Source: Myxococcales bacterium 68-20
Lineage (GTDB): Bacteria; Myxococcota_A; Polyangia; Polyangiales; Polyangiaceae
DNA length: 64,000 bases
Reading direction: 5' to 3'
NCBI GenBank assembly: GCA_001899635.1
Contig: MKVQ01000010.1
Location: forward strand, 124,001 to 188,000
Positions within the stretch are counted from its first letter, which is position 1; each line of letters opens with the position of its first letter. The notes beneath the pieces were generated by a model. That model was not told where the DNA came from, did not search any database, and saw only the letters and a list, made by a program, of their open reading frames with translations. Both the position numbers and the translations under genes were made by a program. Below are positions 43,318 through 52,300 of the stretch, piece after piece.

Positions 43318-43460
43318 AGCTTCGTGACGCCCTCGACGCGGCTCGCGCTCGTCGTCCCGCCCTTCAGCAGTCGTCCCATTCGCCAGGAAGGCTCGCGACG
43401 AAAGTGCACCTCGGTGCGCCGTCGGTACCCGACGGAGCTGCCGCCTCGGCCCGACGTGCG

Positions 43461-43466
43461 TATAGT
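43461..43466 (+). promoter_or_regulatory. -10-like element of the fibro-slime gene
   Basis: TATAGT lies eight bases upstream of the ATG at 43474, predicting a leaderless or near-leaderless transcript. The -35 region (CTGCCG, 17 bases upstream) is weak. Confidence 0.4.
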
Positions 43467-43473
43467 CTGCGGC

Positions 43474-44484
43474 ATGAGTTTCAATCGCTCGAGCCTGCTG
43501 GCTGGCGTCGCCGGTGTGCTCTCCATGGTGGCCGCGTACGCGTGTGGCGATTCGGCGAAGGGCTCCAAGTTCGACGACGGCAGCGCAGATGGGGGGAGAA
43601 GCGGCAGCTCGAGCGGCGATCTCGGACCGGGCAACTCCGTCGACGGCGGCGGCGGCGACGAGACCGGCGGCGGTCCGCCGGTCGGCACGCTCGAGGCGAT
43701 CATCCGTGACTTCAAGCGGTACGACGTCAACGACGCCAAGACGAACCCGGACTTCGAGAACGTGCCGAGCGACGCCGAGCGGCCGGACGGCGGAGCGCTT
43801 CCGTACTACGGGCCGTGGACCGAGGCGACGGAGGCCTACTACCCGGGCGCGGACTACGCGATCGACATCGTCCTCCCCACGCTCGGTGCCGACGGCAAGC
43901 CGCAGTACAACACGGCCGCTTCGTTCAACGGCATCCCCGGCAGGACCGCGACGACGCACGGCAGGACGTTCTTCGATCAGTGGTATCGCGATACGCCGGG
44001 CGTCAACGTCGTCCGCAAGGTGCTCATCACGCTCACGAAGGACGCGAACGGCGTCTACTCGTACGACAGCGCCGTCTCCGGCGTCCCGCTCTCGGCCGCG
44101 AATCCGTCGAAGAACTTCTTCCCGATCGACGACGGAACGCCGGCATCGACGGCCGCCGACGGTTTCGGCAACCAGGGCGAGGCGCACAACTATCACTTCA
44201 CGGTCGAGCTCCACACGAAGTTCCGCTACCGGGGCGTCGAGACGTTCAAGTTCAGCGGAGACGACGACGTCTTCGTCTTCATCAACAAGCAGCTGGTGAT
44301 CAACATCGGTGGCATCCACTCCGCGCTCACGCGCGAGGTGAACCTGCCGGCGTTGGCTTCGGCGCTCGGCCTCGTGGTGGGGGAGGAGTACCCGCTCGAC
44401 TTCTTCCAGGCGGAGCGTCACGTCGAGGAATCGAACCTCCGGATCGAGACGACGATCGAGCTCAGGCCCGACGTCGTGAAGTGA
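43474..44484 (+). CDS. Fibro-slime-domain lipoprotein
   Basis: 336 residues. Start at 43474 gives a signal with lipobox AYAC. A Ser/Gly/Asp-rich linker runs to about residue 70. Residues 70-336 form a fibro-slime-type domain: GTLEAIIRDFKRYD, FDQWYRDTPGVN, FTVELHTKFRYRG, FSGDDDVFVFINKQLVINIGG and YPLDFFQAERHVEESNLRI. The DDDVFVFIN pattern is the hallmark shared with Dictyostelium prespore and Fibrobacter slime proteins; it likely binds carbohydrate or Ca2+. Exported or surface. Confidence 0.88.
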   Translation: MSFNRSSLLAGVAGVLSMVAAYACGDSAKGSKFDDGSADGGRSGSSSGDLGPGNSVDGGGGDETGGGPPVGTLEAIIRDFKRYDVNDAKTNPDFENVPSDAERPDGGALPYYGPWTEATEAYYPGADYAIDIVLPTLGADGKPQYNTAASFNGIPGRTATTHGRTFFDQWYRDTPGVNVVRKVLITLTKDANGVYSYDSAVSGVPLSAANPSKNFFPIDDGTPASTAADGFGNQGEAHNYHFTVELHTKFRYRGVETFKFSGDDDVFVFINKQLVINIGGIHSALTREVNLPALASALGLVVGEEYPLDFFQAERHVEESNLRIETTIELRPDVVK

Positions 44485-44518
44485 CGGTTCGCGCTGGGCC
44501 TCGACGGTGCGTTGAGCG

Positions 44519-44545
44519 CCGCCGCTCGCATCCTCCGAGCGGCGG
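44519..44545. terminator. Hairpin after the fibro-slime gene
   Basis: Ten-bp perfect stem CCGCCGCTCG/CGAGCGGCGG with a seven-base loop, 35 bases after the stop. No T-tract. Confidence 0.55.
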
Positions 44546-44684
44546 AGGGGCTGGCGCGAAGTCCGATTGTCAGTTTGTCATTCCCAGCGGCCCGGTGCCC
44601 GGCGTCGCGCCAACCTGGCGAGCCACGGATCGTGTGCCGCCCCGATTTGCCGAGAATCCCCTTGATCTTCGAGGTCTAAAGCTG

Positions 44685-44700
44685 TGGCATGCCGCTCGCA
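44685..44700 (+). promoter_or_regulatory. Sigma-54-like promoter upstream of gspC
   Basis: TGGCATG-CCGC-TCGCA (44685-44700) matches the -24/-12 consensus TGGCACG-N4-TTGCA with two mismatches, and the invariant GG and GC are separated by the required ten bases. Predicted transcript start is near 44712, about 55 bases before gspC. Confidence 0.45.
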
Positions 44701-44767
44701 ATGAGGTGGCGGACGCGAAGGTCCATGCCTTCGCTGACGGCTCCGTTCACCGGCTCAGCTCACCCCG

Positions 44768-45739
44768 ATGGTCCAAGTCGATCAGCTGCTGAAGAAGAAC
44801 TTCTGGATCGTGATCCTTCCTCTGATCGCGATCGCTGCGCTGCTCAACGCGCAGGCGGTGACGCAGCTGATCGGGATCGGTCTCGGTCCGGACGAGAAGG
44901 CGCTCTCCGCGCCGCCGCCCGTCGCCAAGGTCGCGCCCGCATCCAGGACGTCGGCGCGCAATCCGAGCGCGGAGGCGATCCTCAATCGCAACCCGTTCGA
45001 TCACGTCACGGGATCGCTGAAGCCGCCGCCCGTATCCGACGAGGACGGCACCACCTCCTCGCCGTCTGGGCCGCTCGACACGAGCGATCCGGCGAGCGCA
45101 CCGAAGTGCGACGGCGTGAAGGTGCTCATCATCGCGGCATCGAGCGATCCGGAGTGGTCGTTCGCGGCCTTCGGCGGCGCGGACGGCAAGAGCCTCATGC
45201 GCCGTCGCGGCGGTGACGTGAGCGGCAAGCGGGTCGAGTACGTCGGCTGGGATCGAGTGTGGCTCGACAACGGTGGCTCGCTCTGCCAGGCGACGCTGTT
45301 CGACAAGGCCGAGGTGAAGGCTCCCGCTGCCGCGCCGGCGCCGGTGGCGTCCACACCAAGCGCCGCTGGCAGCAAGACCCTCGATCCCGCGATCGCCAAA
45401 GGCATCCAGAAGGTGAGCGCGAACGAGTACAACGTCGACCGCGGCGTCGTGGACAAGATCCTCGAGAACCAGGCCGATCTGATGCGCCAGGCGCGGATCG
45501 TCCCCGAGCAGGAGAACGGACGCGTCGTCGGCATCCGCCTGTTCGGCGTTCGCAACGACACGCTGCTCGGCGTGCTCGGCATGGAGAACGGCGACCGCCT
45601 CCAGACGATCAACGGCTTCGACATGGCGAGCCCGGAGAAGGCGCTCGAGGCCTACGCGCGGCTCCGCACCGCGGACAAGCTGACGATCAGCCTGAACCGC
45701 AAGGGCCAGAACATGAACATCGACTACAACATCAAGTGA
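44768..45739 (+). CDS. gspC: Type II secretion inner-membrane protein GspC
   Basis: 323 residues. Cytoplasmic N-terminus, one membrane helix (about 11-33), Pro/Ala linker, an RNPFD motif at about residues 73-77 that opens the homology region contacting the secretin N0 domain, and a C-terminal PDZ-like domain (about 225-322: VVGIRLFGVRNDTLLGVLG, GDRLQTINGFDM). GspC links the inner-membrane platform to GspD and helps recruit substrate. First gene of the cluster. Confidence 0.92.
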   Translation: MVQVDQLLKKNFWIVILPLIAIAALLNAQAVTQLIGIGLGPDEKALSAPPPVAKVAPASRTSARNPSAEAILNRNPFDHVTGSLKPPPVSDEDGTTSSPSGPLDTSDPASAPKCDGVKVLIIAASSDPEWSFAAFGGADGKSLMRRRGGDVSGKRVEYVGWDRVWLDNGGSLCQATLFDKAEVKAPAAAPAPVASTPSAAGSKTLDPAIAKGIQKVSANEYNVDRGVVDKILENQADLMRQARIVPEQENGRVVGIRLFGVRNDTLLGVLGMENGDRLQTINGFDMASPEKALEAYARLRTADKLTISLNRKGQNMNIDYNIK

Positions 45740-45747
45740 GCGCGCCG

Positions 45748-45990
45748 ATGAATGAGAAGAGCACTGCGATCCGCGTGGGCGAAAGCGGGCCGCGCGATCT
45801 GTTCGGCCGAACGCTCCGCACCGTCGCGATCCTCGTCGGCGCGTGCGTATTGTTCGTCGGCACGCTCTCCGTGGCTGCGGTGGTGATCACGAACAAGGCG
45901 GTGGGGGAGCGCAAGGCGGCCGGGGTCTCCGACACCGAGTCTGTCGCACCCAACCAGCCCGCCTTGTCTCATCGTCCCCAATCGATCTGA
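45748..45990 (+). CDS. Small membrane protein between gspC and gspD
   Basis: 80 residues: a charged cytoplasmic N-terminus, one membrane helix (TVAILVGACVLFVGTLSVAAVVI, about residues 28-50) and a short polar C-terminal tail. It begins eight bases after gspC and ends 20 bases before gspD, so it is almost surely cotranslated with the secretion genes. It resembles neither GspM nor pilotin GspS (no signal peptidase II lipobox). Unknown; possibly an assembly factor. Confidence 0.72.
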   Translation: MNEKSTAIRVGESGPRDLFGRTLRTVAILVGACVLFVGTLSVAAVVITNKAVGERKAAGVSDTESVAPNQPALSHRPQSI

Positions 45991-46010
45991 GCTGAAATCC
46001 GAACACGTCG

Positions 46011-48578
46011 ATGAAGAAGCGTAACGTCGCCCTCCTCGCGCTCGTCGCATGCGCTGTACCTCTCGTCGTCGGGCCGTTGCATGCCCAGCCACGACTTCGC
46101 GATCGCGCCGTGCAACCGGGGCCGGGGGGCCTGACGGGGCAGACGCCGGCTCTGGCGCCGACGCCTTCCGGAGACGCCACCACGCCCGTCGCGCCGACCG
46201 GCGCCAGCGGCAAGTCGCAGGCGGACACGAGCGGCCTGTCCCAGTTCGAGAGCGCGATCGAGTACGAGCCCCGGAGCCCGAACTACAAGGTCGCCTTCTC
46301 GCTCGAAGACGCCGATCTCGGCGAGCTCGTTCGCGTCATCTCGCAGCTCACGGGCAAGCGCTTCATCTTCGGAGGCAAGGTCAAGAACATCAAGGCGAGC
46401 GTGTACTCGCCGCAGAAGGTCACCGTCGCAGAGGCGTACCAGGCCTTCCTCTCGATCCTCGAGGCGAACAAGCTCACCGTCGTCCCGCACGGCCGCTTCC
46501 TCAAGATCGTCGACACGGACGCGATCTCCACGACCGACACGCCGATCTACGGAACTCACCAGGCCGCGCCGAACGAGGACCGCTACGTCACGCGCATGCA
46601 CCGCCTCGGGCACATCAGTGCCGACGACGCGGCGGGCGTGCTCGGCAAGTTCAAGTCGAAGGAAGCCGATATCACGGTCTACGGACCGGGGAACATGATC
46701 ATCATCACCGACACCGGGACGAACATCCGGCGGATGATGAGCATCCTCGAGGAGATCGACGTCGGCTCCTCCGGCGACCAGATCTTCATCGAGCCCATCC
46801 ACTACTCATCGGCGCAAGAGGTCGAGAAGAAGATCAACGAGCTGTTCGACGTGAAGGCCACGGGCGCGGCGCCGGCCGCGCAGGGGAGGCCGGGCGGCGC
46901 AGGCGCGCCGAGCGTCGCACCTTCGGTCGGTGATCTCCACGTCGCGAAGGTCGTCGCGGACGACCGCTCGAACTCGCTCATCATCGTCGCGACCGAGCGC
47001 GCGTACCTGCGGATGCTCGAGCTGATCAAGCGCATCGACGTTCCGCAGACGGGCGAGGGAGAGATCCACGTCCTCCCGCTCCAGCACGCCGACGCCACCG
47101 AGCTCACGAAGACGCTCAACGACATCATCACGGGCGCCGGCGGCGGCGCTCCCGGCGCTCCCGGCGGGCCCGGCGGTCGAGGCGCCCAGCAGCAGCAGGC
47201 CGCCCCGGGCGCGCAGGCGGGCATCTTCGAGGGCGGCGTGAGGGTCTCGGCCGACAAGGCGACCAACTCGATCGTGATCACCTCGTCGCTGCGCGACTAT
47301 GTCTCGCTCCGCGCCGTCATCGATCGTCTCGACCAGCCGCGCCGGCAGGTGTTCATCGAGGCGGTCATCATGGACCTCCAGCTGAAGCGGTCCGATACGA
47401 TGGGCATCAGCTTCCACGGCGGCGCGCCATTCAGCTCGGGCATCCAGGGCGACAACGACTCGGTCCTCTTCGGCGGCAACAAGATCACGAACACGATCCC
47501 GCCGGTCCCGACCGACCCCGAGGCGCTCCAGGGCTTCGCCCTCGGCGTCCGCGGACCCGGTATTGCGGGCTCGCAGAACTTCCTCGGCACGGGCATCTCG
47601 ATCCCTGCCTTCGGTACGTTCATCCAGGCGATCGCGCGCACGGGCGACACCGACCTGCTCTCGACGCCGCACATCCTCGCGCTCGACAACGAGGATGCGG
47701 AGATCAACGTCGGTGACAACGTCCCGCTCCAGACGAACCAGGGCCTCGGCTCTCTCGCGGGTCTCGCGGGCGCGGCCGGCGCGGGCGGTGCAGCCGGTCT
47801 CGGTGGCCTCGGCGCGCTCGGCGGTCTCGGCGCCTTCGGCGGCGTGCAGCGCCAGGACGTCGGCACCAAGATCAAGGTCAGGCCGCACCTCAACGACTCG
47901 AACGAGGTCCGCCTCGACATCGCCGAAGAGATCAGCGAGGTCGGCGCGAACGTCGGCGGTACGTCGGGCGCGTTTCAGATCGGCAAGCGCACCGCGAGCA
48001 CGAAGCTCGTCGTTCAGGATCAGCAGACGGTCGTGATCGGCGGTCTCATCCGCAACGTCGTCGGCCGGACGGAGGAGAAGGTCCCGGTCCTCGGCGACAT
48101 CCCCGTGCTCGGCGCGCTCTTCCGCAAGCGCACCAACCAGAACGAGAAGCGAAACCTCATCCTCATCCTCACGCCGTACATCATCCGGAGCCAGGATGAC
48201 CTCCGCACGGTGTTCGAGCGCAAGATGCAGGAGCGTCAGGAATATCTGGATCGCTACTTCGTCTTCAACGAGTCGTCGGAGTACAAGCCGCCGAAGGACT
48301 GGTCGCGTACGAACGGCCTCGTCGAGGACATCCGCCAGTCCTACCTCAAGCTCGAAGAGCGCAAGCGGCTCGACGAGATCGCCCGGCCGAAGACCCCGAA
48401 GACCCACGAGCCGCAGCCGCCGCTCGAGATGCCCCAGAACATGCGGCCGTCGACGGGTGGCGCCAGCCCGCCCTCCGCGAGCCCGACGGCCCCGCCGGGC
48501 GGCGCCCAGGGCCCCGGCGTCGCGCCGCCGGTCAACGTGAACCCCGCCGTGAGGAACATCGAGAGAATCGAGAGATAA
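46011..48578 (+). CDS. gspD: Type II secretion outer-membrane secretin GspD
   Basis: 855 residues. Cleavable signal (about 1-25). N0 domain and N1-N3 repeats (residues 80-430) include KVAFSLEDADLGELVRVISQ and repeated LTVVPHGRFLKIVDT-type folds. The secretin domain (about 430-735) has VFIEAVIMDLQL and the closing VPVLGDIPVLGALFRK. Two Gly/Ala-rich insertions occur (about 375-405 and 575-615), the second inside the secretin barrel region. The C-terminal 100 residues are Pro-rich and could bind a pilotin. Forms the outer-membrane exit channel. Confidence 0.96.
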   Translation: MKKRNVALLALVACAVPLVVGPLHAQPRLRDRAVQPGPGGLTGQTPALAPTPSGDATTPVAPTGASGKSQADTSGLSQFESAIEYEPRSPNYKVAFSLEDADLGELVRVISQLTGKRFIFGGKVKNIKASVYSPQKVTVAEAYQAFLSILEANKLTVVPHGRFLKIVDTDAISTTDTPIYGTHQAAPNEDRYVTRMHRLGHISADDAAGVLGKFKSKEADITVYGPGNMIIITDTGTNIRRMMSILEEIDVGSSGDQIFIEPIHYSSAQEVEKKINELFDVKATGAAPAAQGRPGGAGAPSVAPSVGDLHVAKVVADDRSNSLIIVATERAYLRMLELIKRIDVPQTGEGEIHVLPLQHADATELTKTLNDIITGAGGGAPGAPGGPGGRGAQQQQAAPGAQAGIFEGGVRVSADKATNSIVITSSLRDYVSLRAVIDRLDQPRRQVFIEAVIMDLQLKRSDTMGISFHGGAPFSSGIQGDNDSVLFGGNKITNTIPPVPTDPEALQGFALGVRGPGIAGSQNFLGTGISIPAFGTFIQAIARTGDTDLLSTPHILALDNEDAEINVGDNVPLQTNQGLGSLAGLAGAAGAGGAAGLGGLGALGGLGAFGGVQRQDVGTKIKVRPHLNDSNEVRLDIAEEISEVGANVGGTSGAFQIGKRTASTKLVVQDQQTVVIGGLIRNVVGRTEEKVPVLGDIPVLGALFRKRTNQNEKRNLILILTPYIIRSQDDLRTVFERKMQERQEYLDRYFVFNESSEYKPPKDWSRTNGLVEDIRQSYLKLEERKRLDEIARPKTPKTHEPQPPLEMPQNMRPSTGGASPPSASPTAPPGGAQGPGVAPPVNVNPAVRNIERIER

Positions 48579-48580
48579 CC

Positions 48581-50389
48581 ATGGAGCAGCGGTTCCTCGG
48601 CGAGATCTTGCACCGTCGCGCAGGCGTTCCGGCCGAGCGCCTCGAGGCGCTGTACGCCGTCCAGCGTGAGAAGGGGATCGACCTCGTCGATCTGCTCGTC
48701 AATGGCAACATCATGGACGAGGCGACGATCGCCAAGGCGCTCGCGGACGAGTCCGAGCTGCCGTACGTCGACAGGCCCGAGCCGGAGCGCATCTCGACCG
48801 CCCTGGCGACGCGCCTCCCGATCAGCTTCGCGAAGTCGCACAAGATCCTCGTCACGAACGAGGACGACTTCTCCGTCTTCTGCCTCATCGGTGACCCGTT
48901 CGACACGATCGCCCTCGACGAGCTGCGTGTCCTCTTCGGCAAGGCCGTCGAGGCGAGCGTCGCTCCGAGCGAGAAGATCGAGGACGCGATCAACCGCGTC
49001 TACGAGCGCGAGGCCGGCGGCGGCGAGCTCGAGAGTGACGAGGAGCAGGTCGACGAGGGCGGGGTTGGCGACATCCTCGACTCCGATGACGAGGCGCCGG
49101 TCATCCGGTGGGTCAACTCGCTCTTCCTCCAGGCGATGAAGGAGCGCGCCAGCGATATCCACATCGAGCCGGAGGAGAAAGAGGTCATCGTCCGCTACCG
49201 CATCGACGGTGAGCTCTACGTCGCCCGCCGCGCTCCGCGTGCGTTCATGAGCAGCATCGTGAGCCGCATCAAGATCGAGAGCTCGCTCAACATCGCCGAG
49301 AAGCGCCTCCCGCAGGACGGCCGCATCACGAAGAAGATCGCCGGCAAGAGCTTCGACATCCGCGTCAGCACCATCCCGACGAGCCGCGGCTACGAGCGGA
49401 TCGTCATGCGTCTCCTCAACAAGTCGAGCGTCATGCTCGACTTGCCCGACCTCGGCTTCTCCTCGCGCGACTACGCGCTGATGGACACCCTCATCCACCG
49501 GCCCGACGGGATCATCCTCGTCACCGGTCCGACCGGCTCCGGAAAGACGACGACGCTCTACGCGTGCCTCAACCGGATCAACCAGCCGAACATCAACATC
49601 CTCACCGCCGAGGACCCGGTCGAGTACGAGCTGCCGCAGATCCACCAGGTCCACGTCAACGCGAAGATCGGGCTCACGTTCGCGAGCGCGCTGCGCGCCT
49701 TCCTCCGTCAGGATCCCGACGTCGTCATGGTCGGCGAGATCCGCGACAAGGAGACGGTCGAGATCGCGATCAACGCGTCGCTCACCGGCCACCTCGTGCT
49801 CTCCACGATCCACACGAACGACGCCGCCGGCGCGTTCACCCGTATGGTCGACATGGGCGTCGAGCCGTTCTTGCTCCGCTCCTCCGTCATCGGGATCCTC
49901 GCGCAGCGCCTCGTCCGCGTGCTCTGCCCGCACTGCAAGGAGCCGTACGAGGCCAAGCGGAGCGATCTCGAAGAGCTCGGCATCACGAGCGAGCGAGCCG
50001 CCGCGCGCAGGAAGCGCCAGACGATCGCCACGTCGCGCTACTACCCGCGCAACGTTCAGTCCGCCGATCCGCTCGAGGACGAGCCGGCGCCCTACTTCAC
50101 GTTCTTCAAGCCGAAGGGCTGCGACCGCTGCGCGCAGACCGGCTTCAGCGGTCGGCGCGGCATCTACGAGCTCCTGATGATGGACGACGTCGTCGGCCCG
50201 CTCGTGCTGAGGGGCGCCGACGCTCAGACGATCAAGCGTGCCGCGATCGAGCAGGGCATGGACAGCCTGCGCGACGACGGCGCGCGCAAGGTCCTCGCCG
50301 GCCTCACCAGCGTGGAGGAGATCCTCGTCGCCACGCAGGACGACGTGGAGGCGGAGGCTCCCGCGAGCGTCCGGAATGTGAGGGTCTGA
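48581..50389 (+). CDS. gspE: Type II secretion ATPase GspE
   Basis: 602 residues. N-terminal MshEN/N1 domain (about 1-150) that contacts GspL, then the N2 and RecA-like ATPase domain. Walker A GPTGSGKTTTLYACL, Asp box TAEDPVEYE, Walker B DPDVVMVGEIRD and His box TGHLVLSTIHT are intact. The tetracysteine metal motif (CPHC near 449 and CDRC near 513) is present, with a longer spacer than usual (about 60 residues). Hexameric motor that drives pseudopilus growth. Three bases before gspF. Confidence 0.96.
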   Translation: MEQRFLGEILHRRAGVPAERLEALYAVQREKGIDLVDLLVNGNIMDEATIAKALADESELPYVDRPEPERISTALATRLPISFAKSHKILVTNEDDFSVFCLIGDPFDTIALDELRVLFGKAVEASVAPSEKIEDAINRVYEREAGGGELESDEEQVDEGGVGDILDSDDEAPVIRWVNSLFLQAMKERASDIHIEPEEKEVIVRYRIDGELYVARRAPRAFMSSIVSRIKIESSLNIAEKRLPQDGRITKKIAGKSFDIRVSTIPTSRGYERIVMRLLNKSSVMLDLPDLGFSSRDYALMDTLIHRPDGIILVTGPTGSGKTTTLYACLNRINQPNINILTAEDPVEYELPQIHQVHVNAKIGLTFASALRAFLRQDPDVVMVGEIRDKETVEIAINASLTGHLVLSTIHTNDAAGAFTRMVDMGVEPFLLRSSVIGILAQRLVRVLCPHCKEPYEAKRSDLEELGITSERAAARRKRQTIATSRYYPRNVQSADPLEDEPAPYFTFFKPKGCDRCAQTGFSGRRGIYELLMMDDVVGPLVLRGADAQTIKRAAIEQGMDSLRDDGARKVLAGLTSVEEILVATQDDVEAEAPASVRNVRV

Positions 50390-50392
50390 GCC

Positions 50393-51778
50393 ATGGCCGT
50401 CTGGGTCTACAGCGGCCTCACGGTCGCGAACGGCAAGAAGGTCACCGGCGTCCGCGACGCCGACAACCAGAAGGCCCTGCGCGCCGCGCTCAAGCGCGAG
50501 GGCATCCTCCTCACCGAGGCCTCGGAGGAGAAGCGCGGCAAGAAGCGGGGCCGGTCGATCGACTTCGGCGCCTTCTTCCGCCGCGTCTCGGTCGACGACG
50601 TCGCGATGCTGACGCGCCAGCTCGCCACCCTCGTCGGCGCGGGCATCCCGCTCGTCGAGGCGGTCTCCGCGCTCATCGAGCAGGTGGAGAAAGAAGAGCT
50701 CCAGAAGACGCTGGCGCTCATCCGCGATCGGCTCAACGAGGGTTCCAGCCTCGCAAAGGCGCTCGAGCCGCACGCGCACATCTTCCCGCCGATCTACACG
50801 AACATGGTGGCGGCCGGAGAGGTCTCCGGAACGCTGGAGACCGTGCTCGAGCGCCTCGCGGACTTCATGGAGAAGCAGGCGCACCTCCGGAGCAAGGTCG
50901 GCGGCGCGCTGGCCTATCCGATCCTGATGCTCCTCCTCGGCACCGGCCTCATGACGGTCATGATGATCGTCGTCGTGCCGAAGGTGACCAACATCTACGC
51001 GACGCTGGACCGGGCGCTGCCCTGGTACACCGCGCTCCTCATCTTCGTGTCGAGCGCCTTGTCGTCGAACCAGGCGCTCGGGTTCGTCACCTCGCTCGCG
51101 AGCCTCGTCTTCACTCGGAAGGCGCTCGCACCCGGGGCGAAGAAGACGGCCTGGACGGCGGCGGCGATCATCGCGGGCTTGACGTTCGTGCTGCTCTTCT
51201 TCGCCGTCGCGTCGAAGGCCGCTTACCTCATCGGCATCGCCTTTGGCGTCGTGGTCGGGCTCGCGCTCTCCCGCTTGCTCCTCTACATAGGGACACCGGC
51301 TGGGCAGATCTGGAAGGACGGAATCCTCCTCCGGCTCCCGCTGTTCGGTCCGGTGTTCCGGATGCTCGCCGTCTCTCGCTTCTCACGCACGCTCGCGACG
51401 CTCTTGAAGAGCGGTGTTCCGCTCCTCAAGGCGATGGATATCGTGCGTCACGTCCTCGACAACGCGATGCTGGCGAAGATCGTCGAGGACGCCACCGGCT
51501 CGATCCGTGAAGGTGAGTCGATCTCGGTGCCGCTCAAGCGCAGCAAGCAGTTCCCGCCGATCGTGGTCCACATGATCGCCGTCGGCGAACGGTCCGGGCA
51601 GCTCGAGACGATGCTCGAGAACGTCTCGCGTGCCTACGACGCCCAGGTCGAGACGCGCGTGCAGGCGATGACGAGCCTCCTCGAGCCGCTCATCATCGTC
51701 TTCATGGGAGGAGGCGTCGGGTTCATCGCGTTCTCCATCCTGATGCCCCTCATCCAGATGAACGACTTCGTCCAGTGA
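50393..51778 (+). CDS. gspF: Type II secretion platform protein GspF
   Basis: 461 residues, longer than the usual 400. Two T2SSF repeats, each followed by membrane helices: first about 65-190 (LTRQLATLVGAGIPLVEAVSAL), second about 330-455 (FSRTLATLLKSGVPLLKAMDI). The extra length comes from additional hydrophobic stretches between the repeats (about 215-300), giving more helices than the usual three. Inner-membrane platform that transmits GspE motion to the pseudopilus. Confidence 0.95.
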   Translation: MAVWVYSGLTVANGKKVTGVRDADNQKALRAALKREGILLTEASEEKRGKKRGRSIDFGAFFRRVSVDDVAMLTRQLATLVGAGIPLVEAVSALIEQVEKEELQKTLALIRDRLNEGSSLAKALEPHAHIFPPIYTNMVAAGEVSGTLETVLERLADFMEKQAHLRSKVGGALAYPILMLLLGTGLMTVMMIVVVPKVTNIYATLDRALPWYTALLIFVSSALSSNQALGFVTSLASLVFTRKALAPGAKKTAWTAAAIIAGLTFVLLFFAVASKAAYLIGIAFGVVVGLALSRLLLYIGTPAGQIWKDGILLRLPLFGPVFRMLAVSRFSRTLATLLKSGVPLLKAMDIVRHVLDNAMLAKIVEDATGSIREGESISVPLKRSKQFPPIVVHMIAVGERSGQLETMLENVSRAYDAQVETRVQAMTSLLEPLIIVFMGGGVGFIAFSILMPLIQMNDFVQ

Positions 51779-51811
51779 CGCTCTCAGGAGATTTGGCAGG
51801 AGACATCGGCA

Positions 51812-52219
51812 GTGAAGCGGCGACGTGCCTCGAAGGTGTTTTTCCCGTGGGAGCGGCGGCGTGGCGTCTTTGGCGTCATCGGCCGCGCTCGGGGCAACAT
51901 CGCGCTTGGCATCGTCGTCGCAGTCGCCGTCATCCTGTGGATCCGTTCACGGGAAGAGCGTTCGGCATCGCTCCGCGCGACCCGCGCGTCGATAACCACG
52001 ATGTACAGGGCGGTAGCGAGCTACCGGGCCGATCATGCGGGGGCATGCCCGAAGGAGCTCAGCGAGCTCGTCGTGGGCGGCTACTCGCGGGATGTTCCGC
52101 TCGACGCCTGGGGCCGCCCGCTGCGGCTCACATGCCCGGGGCGGCGCGATCCGCTCGGGTTCGAGATCTCCAGCGACGGCCCGGACGGGATCCCAGGAGG
52201 GCTCGACCGAGTCGAGTAG
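51812..52219 (+). CDS. GspG-like pseudopilin relative lacking Glu5
   Basis: 135 residues starting at a GTG. The C-terminal part (residues 90-135: VPLDAWGRPLRLTCPG, then FEISSDGPDGIPGG) matches the calcium-site region of GspG (DPWGNPY...SxGxDGxxGG). The N-terminus has a basic stretch then RARGNIALGIVVAVAVILW: a possible Gly cleavage site and hydrophobic helix, but the conserved Glu5 and Phe/Met1 of pseudopilins are missing. It lies between gspF and the true gspG. It may be an unusual minor pseudopilin or a capping/assembly factor. Confidence 0.7.
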   Translation: MKRRRASKVFFPWERRRGVFGVIGRARGNIALGIVVAVAVILWIRSREERSASLRATRASITTMYRAVASYRADHAGACPKELSELVVGGYSRDVPLDAWGRPLRLTCPGRRDPLGFEISSDGPDGIPGGLDRVE

Positions 52220-52300
52220 GTCCCGTGATCGGGTATCACACCGCGGGCACATCTTCCCGAAGGTCGGACTAGGATGCGTGGCACAAAAGGAGACATGGAG

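Larger units (their letters stand above)
43128..43473. other. Non-coding intergenic region with hairpin and repeat
   Basis: Contains a 20-base string related to the inverted repeat at 29831 (43142-43161), a strong terminator-like hairpin (43277-43317) and a -10-like TATAGT. No gene. Confidence 0.5.

Noticed and set aside
41244-43739. 831-residue - strand ORF
   Set aside because: Antisense to the IgGFc-binding-like gene; composition typical of shadow ORFs.
48341-50884. 847-residue - strand ORF opposite gspE
   Set aside because: Antisense of a clear gspE; Asp/Arg/Leu-rich shadow.
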